DNA of 64,000 nt, taken from NCBI RefSeq assembly GCF_039595935.1, contig NZ_JBCNKR010000004.1, positions 1,425,001-1,489,000 on the forward strand, given 5' to 3'. Below, piece by piece: positions 51,466 through 59,763 of this stretch (within the stretch, counting starts at the first letter, position 1; each line of letters starts with the position of its first letter). The notes beneath the pieces are model-generated. The model was not told the DNA's origin, ran no database searches, and saw only the letters and a list, made by a program, of their open reading frames with translations. The DNA comes from Flavobacterium sp. Its GTDB lineage: Bacteria; Bacteroidota; Bacteroidia; Flavobacteriales; Flavobacteriaceae. The translations under genes and the position numbers were made by a program.

Positions 51466-52776
51466 ATGAGAACCAAGTCTTTAAAAAAGAACAAAATTAA
51501 CGTAATCACTCTTGGGTGTTCAAAAAATGTATATGATAGTGAAGTACTTATGGGTCAGCTTCTTGCAAACGGAAAAGAAGTTACACATGAAGCAACTAAG
51601 GATGAAGGAAATATCATTGTTATAAACACTTGTGGATTTATTGATAATGCAAAAGCTGAATCAGTAAACATGATTTTGGAATATGCAGACAAAAAAGATA
51701 AAGGTTTAGTTGATAAAGTTTTCGTTACCGGATGTTTATCTGAGCGTTACAGACCTGATTTAGAAAAAGAAATACCAAACGTTGACCAATATTTTGGTAC
51801 AACTGAATTACCTCAGCTTTTAAAAGCTCTTGGTGCCGATTATAAACATGAGCTATTAGGAGAACGATTAACTACAACTCCTAAAAATTATGCTTACTTA
51901 AAAATTGCAGAAGGCTGCGACAGACCTTGCAGTTTCTGTGCGATTCCATTAATGCGTGGTTCTCACGTTTCTCAGCCAATTGAAAAATTAGTTAAAGAAG
52001 CACAAGGTTTAGCTAAAAACGGCGTTAAAGAATTAATACTTATTGCTCAGGATTTAACCTATTACGGTTTAGATCTTTATAAAAAAAGAAATCTGGCAGA
52101 ATTGTTAGAGGCTTTAGCAGCAGTTGAAGGAATTGAATGGATTCGTTTACATTATGCTTATCCAACTGGTTTCCCGATGGATGTTTTGGAATTAATGAAA
52201 CGCGAACCTAAGATTTGTAATTATATAGATATTCCGTTACAGCATATTTCCGATTCTATTTTAAAATCGATGCGCCGCGGTACAACTCAGGCTAAAACAA
52301 CTCAGTTATTAAAAGATTTCCGTGCTGCGGTTCCGGGAATGGCAATTAGAACTACTTTAATTGTGGGCTACCCTGGTGAAACACAGGAAGATTTTGAAAT
52401 TTTGAAAGAGTTTGTTCAGGAAATGAAGTTTGACAGAATGGGATGTTTTGCATATTCTCATGAAGAAAATACGCATGCTTATTTATTAGAGGACAATGTT
52501 CCGGATGATGTAAAACAAGCGAGAGCGAATGAAATTATGGAATTGCAATCGCAGATTTCATGGGATTTAAACCAGGAAAAAGTGGGTCAGGTTTTTAGAT
52601 GTATTATTGACAGAAAAGAAGGTGCTCATTTTGTGGGCAGAACGGAGTTCGACAGCCCTGATGTTGACAATGAAGTTTTGATCGATGCCTCTAAACATTA
52701 TGTAAAAACCGGCGAATTTGTTAATATCAAGATAATTGAAGCAACAGAATTTGATTTATACGGAGAACCTGCTTAA
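51466..52776 (+). CDS. rimO: Ribosomal protein S12 methylthiotransferase RimO
   Basis: The 436-residue protein has an N-terminal cluster-binding MTTase domain (VITLGCSKNVYDSE, NTCGFI, VTGCLSERY). A radical SAM motif C-x3-C-x2-C follows (GCDRPCSFCAIP), then a C-terminal TRAM domain. It adds a methylthio group to an Asp of S12. The spacing and the absence of the MiaB-type C-terminus favour RimO over MiaB. Confidence 0.95.
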   Translation: MRTKSLKKNKINVITLGCSKNVYDSEVLMGQLLANGKEVTHEATKDEGNIIVINTCGFIDNAKAESVNMILEYADKKDKGLVDKVFVTGCLSERYRPDLEKEIPNVDQYFGTTELPQLLKALGADYKHELLGERLTTTPKNYAYLKIAEGCDRPCSFCAIPLMRGSHVSQPIEKLVKEAQGLAKNGVKELILIAQDLTYYGLDLYKKRNLAELLEALAAVEGIEWIRLHYAYPTGFPMDVLELMKREPKICNYIDIPLQHISDSILKSMRRGTTQAKTTQLLKDFRAAVPGMAIRTTLIVGYPGETQEDFEILKEFVQEMKFDRMGCFAYSHEENTHAYLLEDNVPDDVKQARANEIMELQSQISWDLNQEKVGQVFRCIIDRKEGAHFVGRTEFDSPDVDNEVLIDASKHYVKTGEFVNIKIIEATEFDLYGEPA

Positions 52777-52816
52777 ATTTACCATGAACTATTGTTAACT
52801 TAGACTAAAACACTTT

Positions 52817-53365
52817 ATGAAAGCTACTCAAAACTTAATTATTCTAGTTTTTACATTATTCTGCTTCAATTTTGCTTCGGCTCAATACGGAAACGGATAT
52901 GGTAATGGTTACGGCAATGGCTATGGTGGCTACGGAAGAGGCGGCGGAATGGGTATGGACAGAAGCATGATGGGCGGTCCGCAGCAAAATACAAGCAAAC
53001 CTAAAGAGATACCGGTTGAAGAAACAGCAGCTAAAATAGTTGAGCAGATGAAACCTGTTGTAAATCTTGATGAACTTCAGGCTATTGCCATTACAAATGT
53101 TTTTGCTGATGGTTTAAGAGAACAAGGAATTCTTATAAAAAATGAAAGCAGCAGTCAGGATGAAAAAATGGAGCAGCTAAAAGCTCTAAAAGAAGCTATG
53201 ACTAAAAAAATAACGGCCTTTTTAAACCCGGACCAAATAGAGAAATACAACAACTTCATGGCTGATTTTAAAGAGGTTAAGAAAACAAAATCAAAAAAGA
53301 AAAAAGACAAAGATTCTAAGGATACTAAAGAAGAAGAAAAACCAGTTGAGAAAGTTCAGGAATAA
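52817..53365 (+). CDS. Exported Gly-rich protein with helical Spy-like core
   Basis: The 182-residue protein has a signal peptide ending FASAQ. An N-terminal run of NGYG repeats and GGMGMDRSMMGG follows, then a helical core (EQLKALKEAMTKKITAFLNP, DQIEKYNNFM) and a Lys/Glu-rich tail. The L-x-x-x-Q-x-x-K-Y-x-x-F-M segment resembles Spy/CpxP periplasmic chaperones. The likeness is weak and the function is unknown. Confidence 0.7.
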   Translation: MKATQNLIILVFTLFCFNFASAQYGNGYGNGYGNGYGGYGRGGGMGMDRSMMGGPQQNTSKPKEIPVEETAAKIVEQMKPVVNLDELQAIAITNVFADGLREQGILIKNESSSQDEKMEQLKALKEAMTKKITAFLNPDQIEKYNNFMADFKEVKKTKSKKKKDKDSKDTKEEEKPVEKVQE

Positions 53366-53395
53366 TTTCTAACTCTATCACAAATGTAATTAACC

Positions 53396-54301
53396 ATGGT
53401 AAAAAAACATTTTTGTTATTTGATTTTAGCAATTATTATTACTTCTTGCTCAACAAATCCGTATAAAACTACTGAAAAAGCTTACGATCAGCAGCTGAAG
53501 ACTTTAGAGAATCAAATTACAAGTAAAGAAGCACAAACGATTCCATCGGTAAGTCCGCTGATTATTGATACTACTTATGCTTCTCAATTAGGTATTGTAA
53601 AAGATACTTTATCTAAAACAGGCTCAACATCTTTAGTAAACGGCATTAGTACAGAATGGATTGGGACGGTGAATTTTAATTTGAGAAAACCTTCTTTTGT
53701 TGTTATCCATCATACTGCTCAGGATTCTCTTCAGCAGACTATTAATACTTTTACAAAAACCAGAACTCAGGTTAGTGCACACTATGTAATTTCTGAAAAC
53801 GGAAAAGTGGTACAAATGCTGAATGATTATTTAAGAGCCTGGCATGCCGGAGCCTCAACTTGGGGAAAAAATACAGATCTAAACTCTTCTTCTATCGGAA
53901 TTGAACTTGATAATAATGGGTTTAAACCTTTTACAGAAGCACAAATCAACAGTTTAGTTGCTTTATTGACAAAACTGAAAAAAGATTACAATATCCCTAC
54001 TCAGAATTTTTTAGGTCATGCTGATATTGCTCCGGGAAGAAAACAGGATCCTAGTGCCTTATTTCCTTGGAAAACATTAGCCGAAAAAGGTTTTGGAATC
54101 TGGCCGGATGAAGTTTTAGAAGAAGCTCCTTTTGATTTTAAAATAGAACCTGCTTTAAGAATTATTGGTTACAATACTAAGAATCTTTCTGCTGCAATTC
54201 AGGCTTTTAAACTGCATTATATTCAAACTGATGCCACGTCTGTTTTAGATCGAAAAACTATTGATACGATCTATTCTATTTATAAAAAACAGATTCAATA
54301 A
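53396..54301 (+). CDS. N-acetylmuramoyl-L-alanine amidase lipoprotein
   Basis: The 301-residue protein has a lipobox at Cys18 (IIITSCST). Residues ~95-240 form an amidase_2/PGRP domain with zinc ligands in VVIHHTAQ, WHAGAS and LGHADIAPGRKQDPSALFPW. The catalytic-type Glu is in GIELDNNG. It cleaves the bond between MurNAc and L-Ala in peptidoglycan from the periplasmic side. The segment upstream of the domain is not recognised. Confidence 0.93.
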   Translation: MVKKHFCYLILAIIITSCSTNPYKTTEKAYDQQLKTLENQITSKEAQTIPSVSPLIIDTTYASQLGIVKDTLSKTGSTSLVNGISTEWIGTVNFNLRKPSFVVIHHTAQDSLQQTINTFTKTRTQVSAHYVISENGKVVQMLNDYLRAWHAGASTWGKNTDLNSSSIGIELDNNGFKPFTEAQINSLVALLTKLKKDYNIPTQNFLGHADIAPGRKQDPSALFPWKTLAEKGFGIWPDEVLEEAPFDFKIEPALRIIGYNTKNLSAAIQAFKLHYIQTDATSVLDRKTIDTIYSIYKKQIQ

Positions 54302-54365
54302 ACAGTCTTTAAAAAATATTTACAAAACGCATTTCTAAAATATATAGAGATGCGTTTTTTTGTTT

Positions 54366-54630
54366 TACCACAGATTAAGCAGGATTAAAAAGATTAATTA
54401 TGCTTTGAGTTGATTTTTTTTGCCACAGATTAAAGGATTAAAAAGGATTAATTATTTCTCTTTGCTGTCGATGTTTTTTTGCCACGAATTTCACGAATTT
54501 TCACTATTTTTTTATACTAATGATATACTATTAAAAAATAAATTTTAAAACTCAACTGCAAGGTCTATCAGTAAATTTTCATGCAATGATTTCTAAATTT
54601 TAATTCGTGAAAATTCGTGAAATTCGTGGC
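54366..54630. repeat. Composite family A repeat cluster
   Basis: Three modules fill the 421-bp gap. CCACAGATTAAGCAGGATTA and GCCACAGATTAAAGGATTA are half-copies. GCCACGAATTTCACGAATTT faces GTGAAATTCGTGGC about 150 bp downstream. The 3' rest of the gap holds a terminator. Confidence 0.75.
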
Positions 54631-54651
54631 AAAAAAAATCAGGTACAAAAT

Positions 54652-54688
54652 AAAAAAGCTGCCAAAACATTAGTATGTTTCGACAGCT
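54652..54688 (-). terminator. Terminator of the porin gene, with an A17 tract upstream
   Basis: On the minus strand, AGCTG/CAGCT and AAACAT/ATGTTT pairings form a hairpin followed by TTTTTT. A 17-base A run (54691-54707; T on the minus strand) lies between the stop codon and the hairpin. Confidence 0.8.
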
Positions 54689-54722
54689 CCAAAAAAAAAA
54701 AAAAAAATATCAATCTTTATCT

Positions 54723-55793
54723 CTAGAAAGAGTATGTTGTAGCAAGTAGAGCGAAGAACGAACCTCCTGTTGGAGCAGCATCGCTATCTAAGAAAATATC
54801 TTCAGAAGCAGCGTCGTATCTTAACTCGGGAATAATTGTAAGTTTTCCAACTTTGTAATTTAATGAAACTGTGTTTGCAAATACGCTAGATCCTGTTAAT
54901 GTACCTAAACTTGGAGCTGCATCTTTTGCATCGAAATATTCAACTCTGTAAGCCAATAATAATGATGGGCTGAAAGAGTAATTTGCATATCCTACTAATG
55001 AAAACCACTCACCATCTAAAGTTGTGTCGAAATCATTTTTAGTTTTAGCATAAGTAGCATTTAAACCTAAACCAAAGCTGTCGCTAATTGTTTTAGAAGC
55101 TGTTAAATCAAACTGAGTTTTGTTTTCGTCAGATGCAGGGTTGCTGCTTCCAGAAGTAAAATTCAAATAAGCACTTCCTGTTTCACCAATATAACCCACT
55201 TGTCCGATATAGGTTTTTTGTGTTGAACCGGCATCCATCGCTGATTTAAAATCTGTTGGGTTAGTTATACCAAACATAGCCGTAAATTTCCCTGATGTAT
55301 ACTGAGCTTTTACCCCTGTATTAAAGAACGGCCCGTATGAGAAAGCATAAGACATACTGTAGTTTTTATTATCTACTGCATCTAATACCTCATACCCAAT
55401 GTGTGTACCAAAGCTACCCGCAACAACTTTAAATTCGTCAGTAATTTGATACGTGAAATACAATTGTTTAATTAAAAATTTAGCATTTATATCTTTATCT
55501 GTTGTTTCATTGTATGAAAATTCTCCTGCTCTTTTTCCGAAACCTAAGTCTACGAAAACAGAAGCTTTTCCAAAAGTATGACCAGCTTCTATCGAAGCCA
55601 TTCCTAATTCAAATGAATCTTGTGAGTTGGTAAAGCTCGTTAGTCCATTCATTTGTTTAGAAAAATCATATTTATAGTAAGCATCCGCAGACCCTCCCCA
55701 AGTAGTTGCCGGTGAAGTTGGTTTGTCATCCTCTTGTGCAAAAGAAAAAGAACTTGTTAACGTGGCAGCTAAAATGTAAAATACTTTTTTCAT
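54723..55793 (-). CDS. Outer membrane porin-like beta-barrel protein
   Basis: The 356-residue protein has a signal peptide ending FSFAQ. Alternating amphipathic strands run to the C-terminal Phe (LLATTYSF). The pattern, including the opening WGGSADAYYKYDF and VDLGFGKRAGEF, suggests the bbp2/OmpL-like porin group. Substrate is unknown. The 590-bp upstream region has several G-runs but no TAnnTTTG element. Confidence 0.75.
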   Translation of the reverse strand: MKKVFYILAATLTSSFSFAQEDDKPTSPATTWGGSADAYYKYDFSKQMNGLTSFTNSQDSFELGMASIEAGHTFGKASVFVDLGFGKRAGEFSYNETTDKDINAKFLIKQLYFTYQITDEFKVVAGSFGTHIGYEVLDAVDNKNYSMSYAFSYGPFFNTGVKAQYTSGKFTAMFGITNPTDFKSAMDAGSTQKTYIGQVGYIGETGSAYLNFTSGSSNPASDENKTQFDLTASKTISDSFGLGLNATYAKTKNDFDTTLDGEWFSLVGYANYSFSPSLLLAYRVEYFDAKDAAPSLGTLTGSSVFANTVSLNYKVGKLTIIPELRYDAASEDIFLDSDAAPTGGSFFALLATTYSF

Positions 55794-55875
55794 GTGTTAA
55801 TTGGTTTTTAGTTATTAAATTGATTTTGGTTAGTTAATCGTTTATATATCTAGTTTAATAGTATAAGTCATTTTT

Positions 55876-56180
55876 AAAACCCTGAATCTTCCCCTAAAAC
55901 CCCCTCATTTTCATTAGCGAATTTATTAACTTTTGTATGAGTAGAATAATTGGACACTATTTTTTTGACGTTTTAAGCGAAGAATTATGGATTACAAAAA
56001 TTAAACTGCCTATAATCGTGATTTGACATTAATAGCGTTTTGTTTTTGAAAATTCAACAACACATTTTTAGCATTTTCACTTAAAAAAATAGGGTTTTAA
56101 AAAAATTACAATGAAAAAACAGACTAAAAATTCACCAAAAGCAACTTAAAAAAACCACACCCCTATAAAATTTAGGGGGT
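55876..56180. promoter_or_regulatory. Long upstream region of the porin gene with GGGG motifs
   Basis: This is part of a 592-bp gene-free stretch. On the minus strand it holds GAGGGGGTTTTAGGGG and CAGGGTTTT (55876-55906). A hairpin CCCCTA-N7-TAGGGG lies at 56160-56178. Direct G-runs in AT-rich DNA suggest a regulator site, but none is known to me. Confidence 0.35.
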
Positions 56181-56333
56181 ATTTGCAAATTAAAAACAAA
56201 AACCAAAACATCATCCTCAAAACTAAAATTAAATAAAACTCAATAATCACTGATAAAAAATTCCTACAAAACTAACACTCCTGAATTCCTCTCTATCTCT
56301 AGCTTAACTAAACACATAAAACTGCATATAAAA

Positions 56334-56364
56334 CAAAAAAGCCTGTCCAAATTTGAACAGGCTT
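56334..56364 (-). terminator. Terminator of the polysaccharide utilization locus
   Basis: AAGCCTGT and ACAGGCTT form the stem, with an inner AAATTT. On the minus strand a T tract follows it, 22 bp after the GH5 stop. Confidence 0.88.
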
Positions 56365-56385
56365 ATTATTAATCAAAATGCTTTT

Positions 56386-57351
56386 TTATTCGGCAGTATT
56401 GTATTTTCTTAAAAACTCTCGAACCTTAAGTCCCGATTCTTTTAAATCTTCATCTTTCCATTTTCCATCTGATTTTGCAGATTTCTTTAAAATAGAGCAC
56501 GTTTCATCTTTATCAGAAACCGACCATGTTATCCAGCTAAGTTTTTTTGATTCCATCCAGTCAATATATTCCTGCCATGCTTTTAAGTTTAATGGTCCAT
56601 CACCAGAAGCTTCCATCCCGGCAGATTCGGATACAAATATCGGTATACCTCTTTTTAAAGCTAAATCAGTACGGTCTCTTAATTCTTTACCGTGTGTTGC
56701 TGCATAAAAGTGCATTGTATACATTATATTATTATATCCTAAAATTGGATCTTCTGCCGGAAGATCAACATCCTGATCCCAATGCGGCGATCCTACCAAT
56801 ATAATATTGTTGGGATCATTTTCTCTAATCACACTTATTACTTCTTCTGCATAGGTTTTGACTTCCCACCAGGTTTCGTAATCAGGTTCATTAAATATCT
56901 CATATATTATATTAGGATACTTACCATACTTTTGAGACATTTCAGCAAAGAATGCTTTTGCTTCTTTTAAATTAACATTATGACTGTGCCAATCGATAAT
57001 TACATATATATCAGACTTGATTGCTCCGTTAATTACGGCTTCGATTTTTTCTTTTGAGAACTGCGGATCATTAGTATAAGAGTAATCTCCAAGTTCAATT
57101 CCCATTGCGGCGCGAACCACATTGCAATTAAAGTCTTTTTTGAGCCAGCTTACTGCTTTTTCATTATAAAATCTTGGCCACATACTATGCCAGCCAAAAC
57201 TTAATCCGCGTAAAACTATGGGTTCGTTATTTTTATCAACGAGCTGGGTTCCCTGAAGACTTAATTGTCCGTGTTTTTTAACAAACTGTGCATTTATAAA
57301 ACCGCACATTAATAAGAATGTAATTGTAATTAACTTTTTAAACTTCATCAT
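56386..57351 (-). CDS. GH5-family endo-beta-glycanase
   Basis: The 321-residue protein has a signal peptide ending FINAQ. GH5 features are visible: RGLSFGWHSMWP, VVRAAMGIELG, the acid/base Glu in YEIFNEPDYE and the nucleophile Glu in IFVSESAGM, with WITWSVSDK near the C-terminus. Most relatives of this type cut beta-1,4-glucan, but the genetic link to GH27 makes galactomannan possible too. The ATG at 57351 (MMKFKK) follows the GH27 stop by 11 bp. Confidence 0.88.
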   Translation of the reverse strand: MMKFKKLITITFLLMCGFINAQFVKKHGQLSLQGTQLVDKNNEPIVLRGLSFGWHSMWPRFYNEKAVSWLKKDFNCNVVRAAMGIELGDYSYTNDPQFSKEKIEAVINGAIKSDIYVIIDWHSHNVNLKEAKAFFAEMSQKYGKYPNIIYEIFNEPDYETWWEVKTYAEEVISVIRENDPNNIILVGSPHWDQDVDLPAEDPILGYNNIMYTMHFYAATHGKELRDRTDLALKRGIPIFVSESAGMEASGDGPLNLKAWQEYIDWMESKKLSWITWSVSDKDETCSILKKSAKSDGKWKDEDLKESGLKVREFLRKYNTAE

Positions 57352-57362
57352 AAATTTAAATT

Positions 57363-58595
57363 TTAAAGAGACAATTTTAATGTTATGCAATCATGTGAAG
57401 CTAATTCTGCTGTAAAATTCTTTTTTGTGTTTCCTGCATCTTTATTTGTCCAAAGATTTTTTAGTTTGAACGTTGTTTTTTGAAAGTCAGCTTCATAGCC
57501 GAAATCTACATCTTTTATTGCATTCTTTTTCCAGTCGAAATTAATTTTTTTCGAAACTTCGCTTCTGTTTAAAAAAGTTACAGCCCAGTTTCCGTCTGAC
57601 AAAGGTTTTACCCAAACTTCCAGACCATCTTCTGCCGAATGTTTAAAGCCCTGAATTCCTAATTTATCCTGATTTATGGCAATTAATTCTTTATTAGTTA
57701 AAATTGCCAGCGTTTCTTTTGACATTTTTCTATAATCGTTTCCTGTAAATAATGGTGACGAAAGCATGCACCACATGGCAAAATGCGATTTATCTTCGGT
57801 ATCATTCATTTCGTTTCCTACTTCCATCATATCAAAGTCATTCCAATGATCTGGACCAGAATATTTACGGATATCTTTTCGCATTTCGGCAATTTTCATA
57901 AATCCCCAAGACGACCAGTTTTCAGGATGTTTGAATTCGCAGTCAAAACAAGGATAAATGTCTCCAGATATTCTCCAAAGATTTCCGACAGGTTTTCCCC
58001 ATTCCCACGGCTGATTATCTCCCCATTCGCAAAGACTGAAAACAATGGGTCTTCCGGCAGTCTTTAATGCGTTGCTCATTGTTGTATAAGCTTCTGGCGC
58101 TGTAATTCCTTTTGTGTTACACCAATCATATTTTAGGAAATCGATTCCTAATTTGGCATAAAAACGGGCATCCTGATATTCGTAACCGCGAGTTCCCGGA
58201 TATCCGGCGCAGGTTTGCGTTCCTGCACAATTGTATAAACCAAATTTTAAACCTTTGCTGTGTACATAATCTATTAAGGCTTTCATTCCGCTAGGAAATT
58301 TTACCGGATCCGGAATTAAATCTCCGTTTGCATCGCGCTCTTTTGTCATCCAGCCGTCGTCTAATACTATATAGTTATAACCCGCGGCGGCCAATCCGGA
58401 TGAAACCATAATATCAGCCGTTTCTTTTACTAATTTTTCATCTATATTGGTTGCGAATGTATTCCATGAATTCCATCCCATTGGCGGTGTCATAGCTAAA
58501 CCTTCAAATTTTCCGGCTGTTTGTGTATGTGTATTTCCTTGGCTGAAGCCGAAAACTGAAAAGCATAAAGCTAATCCTAAAATTATTTTCTTCAT
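57363..58595 (-). CDS. GH27 alpha-galactosidase
   Basis: The 410-residue protein has a signal peptide. Family motifs are MTPPMGWNSWNTF, YIVLDDGWM, the nucleophile Asp in FLKYDWCN and the acid/base Asp in WRISGDIYP. It removes terminal alpha-galactose. The signal peptide suggests a periplasmic or surface location. A hairpin terminator precedes this gene inside the locus, so its expression may be lower than that of the surface proteins. Confidence 0.94.
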   Translation of the reverse strand: MKKIILGLALCFSVFGFSQGNTHTQTAGKFEGLAMTPPMGWNSWNTFATNIDEKLVKETADIMVSSGLAAAGYNYIVLDDGWMTKERDANGDLIPDPVKFPSGMKALIDYVHSKGLKFGLYNCAGTQTCAGYPGTRGYEYQDARFYAKLGIDFLKYDWCNTKGITAPEAYTTMSNALKTAGRPIVFSLCEWGDNQPWEWGKPVGNLWRISGDIYPCFDCEFKHPENWSSWGFMKIAEMRKDIRKYSGPDHWNDFDMMEVGNEMNDTEDKSHFAMWCMLSSPLFTGNDYRKMSKETLAILTNKELIAINQDKLGIQGFKHSAEDGLEVWVKPLSDGNWAVTFLNRSEVSKKINFDWKKNAIKDVDFGYEADFQKTTFKLKNLWTNKDAGNTKKNFTAELASHDCITLKLSL

Positions 58596-58620
58596 TTTAT
58601 AAAATTTAAAAAGATGTTAT

Positions 58621-58657
58621 AAAAAGATATTCCCTAATTTTTCAACTAGGGAATATC
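58621..58657 (-). terminator. Internal terminator/attenuator in the polysaccharide locus
   Basis: GATATTCCCTA pairs with TAGGGAATATC around a 10-nt loop and is followed by a T tract on the minus strand. It lies between the glycan-binding lipoprotein and GH27 genes. Confidence 0.85.
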
Positions 58658-58684
58658 TCAAACTAACTCAACTTGATATTTTTT

Positions 58685-59746
58685 TTATTTTAATACAAAT
58701 CCGATGTCGTCAAACAATACAGTGTTTCCACCATCATTATTTGATTCCTGGAATGTTAACATTGTTACGCTTGTTGGATCTCCTAATTTATTTAAAGGAA
58801 TTTCCATGTAAACCCACGCAGCTGTAACCGGAATTACATAATTTGGCCCTCCGTTTACACTAAAATTAACCTGACCATTTTTTGCTCCTTTAACGGCAAT
58901 TCTGATTGCTTTATAAGGTGTCATATCAACATTGAAGCCCCAGTTTCCACCGTCCCATTGTCCGAATTCCCATTTCCATGATTTTTCACCCTGATAAGAA
59001 TCTCCATCATATTCAAAATCAACACCTTTTCCAGCCCAAGGTCCACCCCATTGCATGCCGTATAATTTATCATCGTACAATGCTGTACCAATCGCTTCTT
59101 TAGAAACCGCTGTTCCAGAAATATTAGTTACAGCAAGATATCTTTTATCTGCATTTGCAGGTACTTTGATCACTATTTCTTCTAATGTTGAAGAAACTAC
59201 GGTTACCGGAACTTCTGGTAATGTTGCTGTTTTTGCAAGTGTTACAACCGGATTTAAGAAATACTTACCTTTAATAGTTACCTGATCGCCTTCTGCACAA
59301 TTAATAAAATTAAATCCAGAGAATGTTGGAACCGGTGGCGCAACTGTAAAATCATAAAGAGCTGTACCGCTTTTGGTAACTACTTTTAATTTATTTGATG
59401 CATTTGCATATGGTGTGTTTTCATCAATTAATACAATGATATCAGTATCTGTTACAAAAGTGGGTCTGAAATACGTATCATAATCATTAAAATAGATTTT
59501 TGTAGTTGACAAAAGCCCTTTTCCGTGAATTACATAATAATTCTTCGGGTCTCCAACTGTAACCGGAGTTAAGGGTTTCATGCTTCCATCTTCATTATAT
59601 CCCGATGGAGAAACTGATTCAATAACCGGCGGACCGCTGTAAGCTTCAGAACCATTATTATCATCATTTGAGCATGAAGTAAAAAGCATTAAAGATAACA
59701 TCCATGCCATGCATGCCGCTAACGAAACAATTTTTATATTTTTCAT
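58685..59746 (-). CDS. Surface glycan-binding lipoprotein with IPT/TIG domains
   Basis: The 353-residue protein has a lipobox at Cys25 (LFTSCSND). Two IPT/TIG Ig-like folds follow (PPVIESVSPSGY and NAEGDQVTIKGKYF-type strands), then a C-terminal beta-sandwich with Trp-rich faces (LYGMQWGGPWAG, WKWEFGQWDGGNWG). Position after SusD and the aromatic platform suit a surface glycan-binding protein of a SusCD complex. Confidence 0.85.
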   Translation of the reverse strand: MKNIKIVSLAACMAWMLSLMLFTSCSNDDNNGSEAYSGPPVIESVSPSGYNEDGSMKPLTPVTVGDPKNYYVIHGKGLLSTTKIYFNDYDTYFRPTFVTDTDIIVLIDENTPYANASNKLKVVTKSGTALYDFTVAPPVPTFSGFNFINCAEGDQVTIKGKYFLNPVVTLAKTATLPEVPVTVVSSTLEEIVIKVPANADKRYLAVTNISGTAVSKEAIGTALYDDKLYGMQWGGPWAGKGVDFEYDGDSYQGEKSWKWEFGQWDGGNWGFNVDMTPYKAIRIAVKGAKNGQVNFSVNGGPNYVIPVTAAWVYMEIPLNKLGDPTSVTMLTFQESNNDGGNTVLFDDIGFVLK

Positions 59747-59763
59747 AATTTATATTTTTAAAA

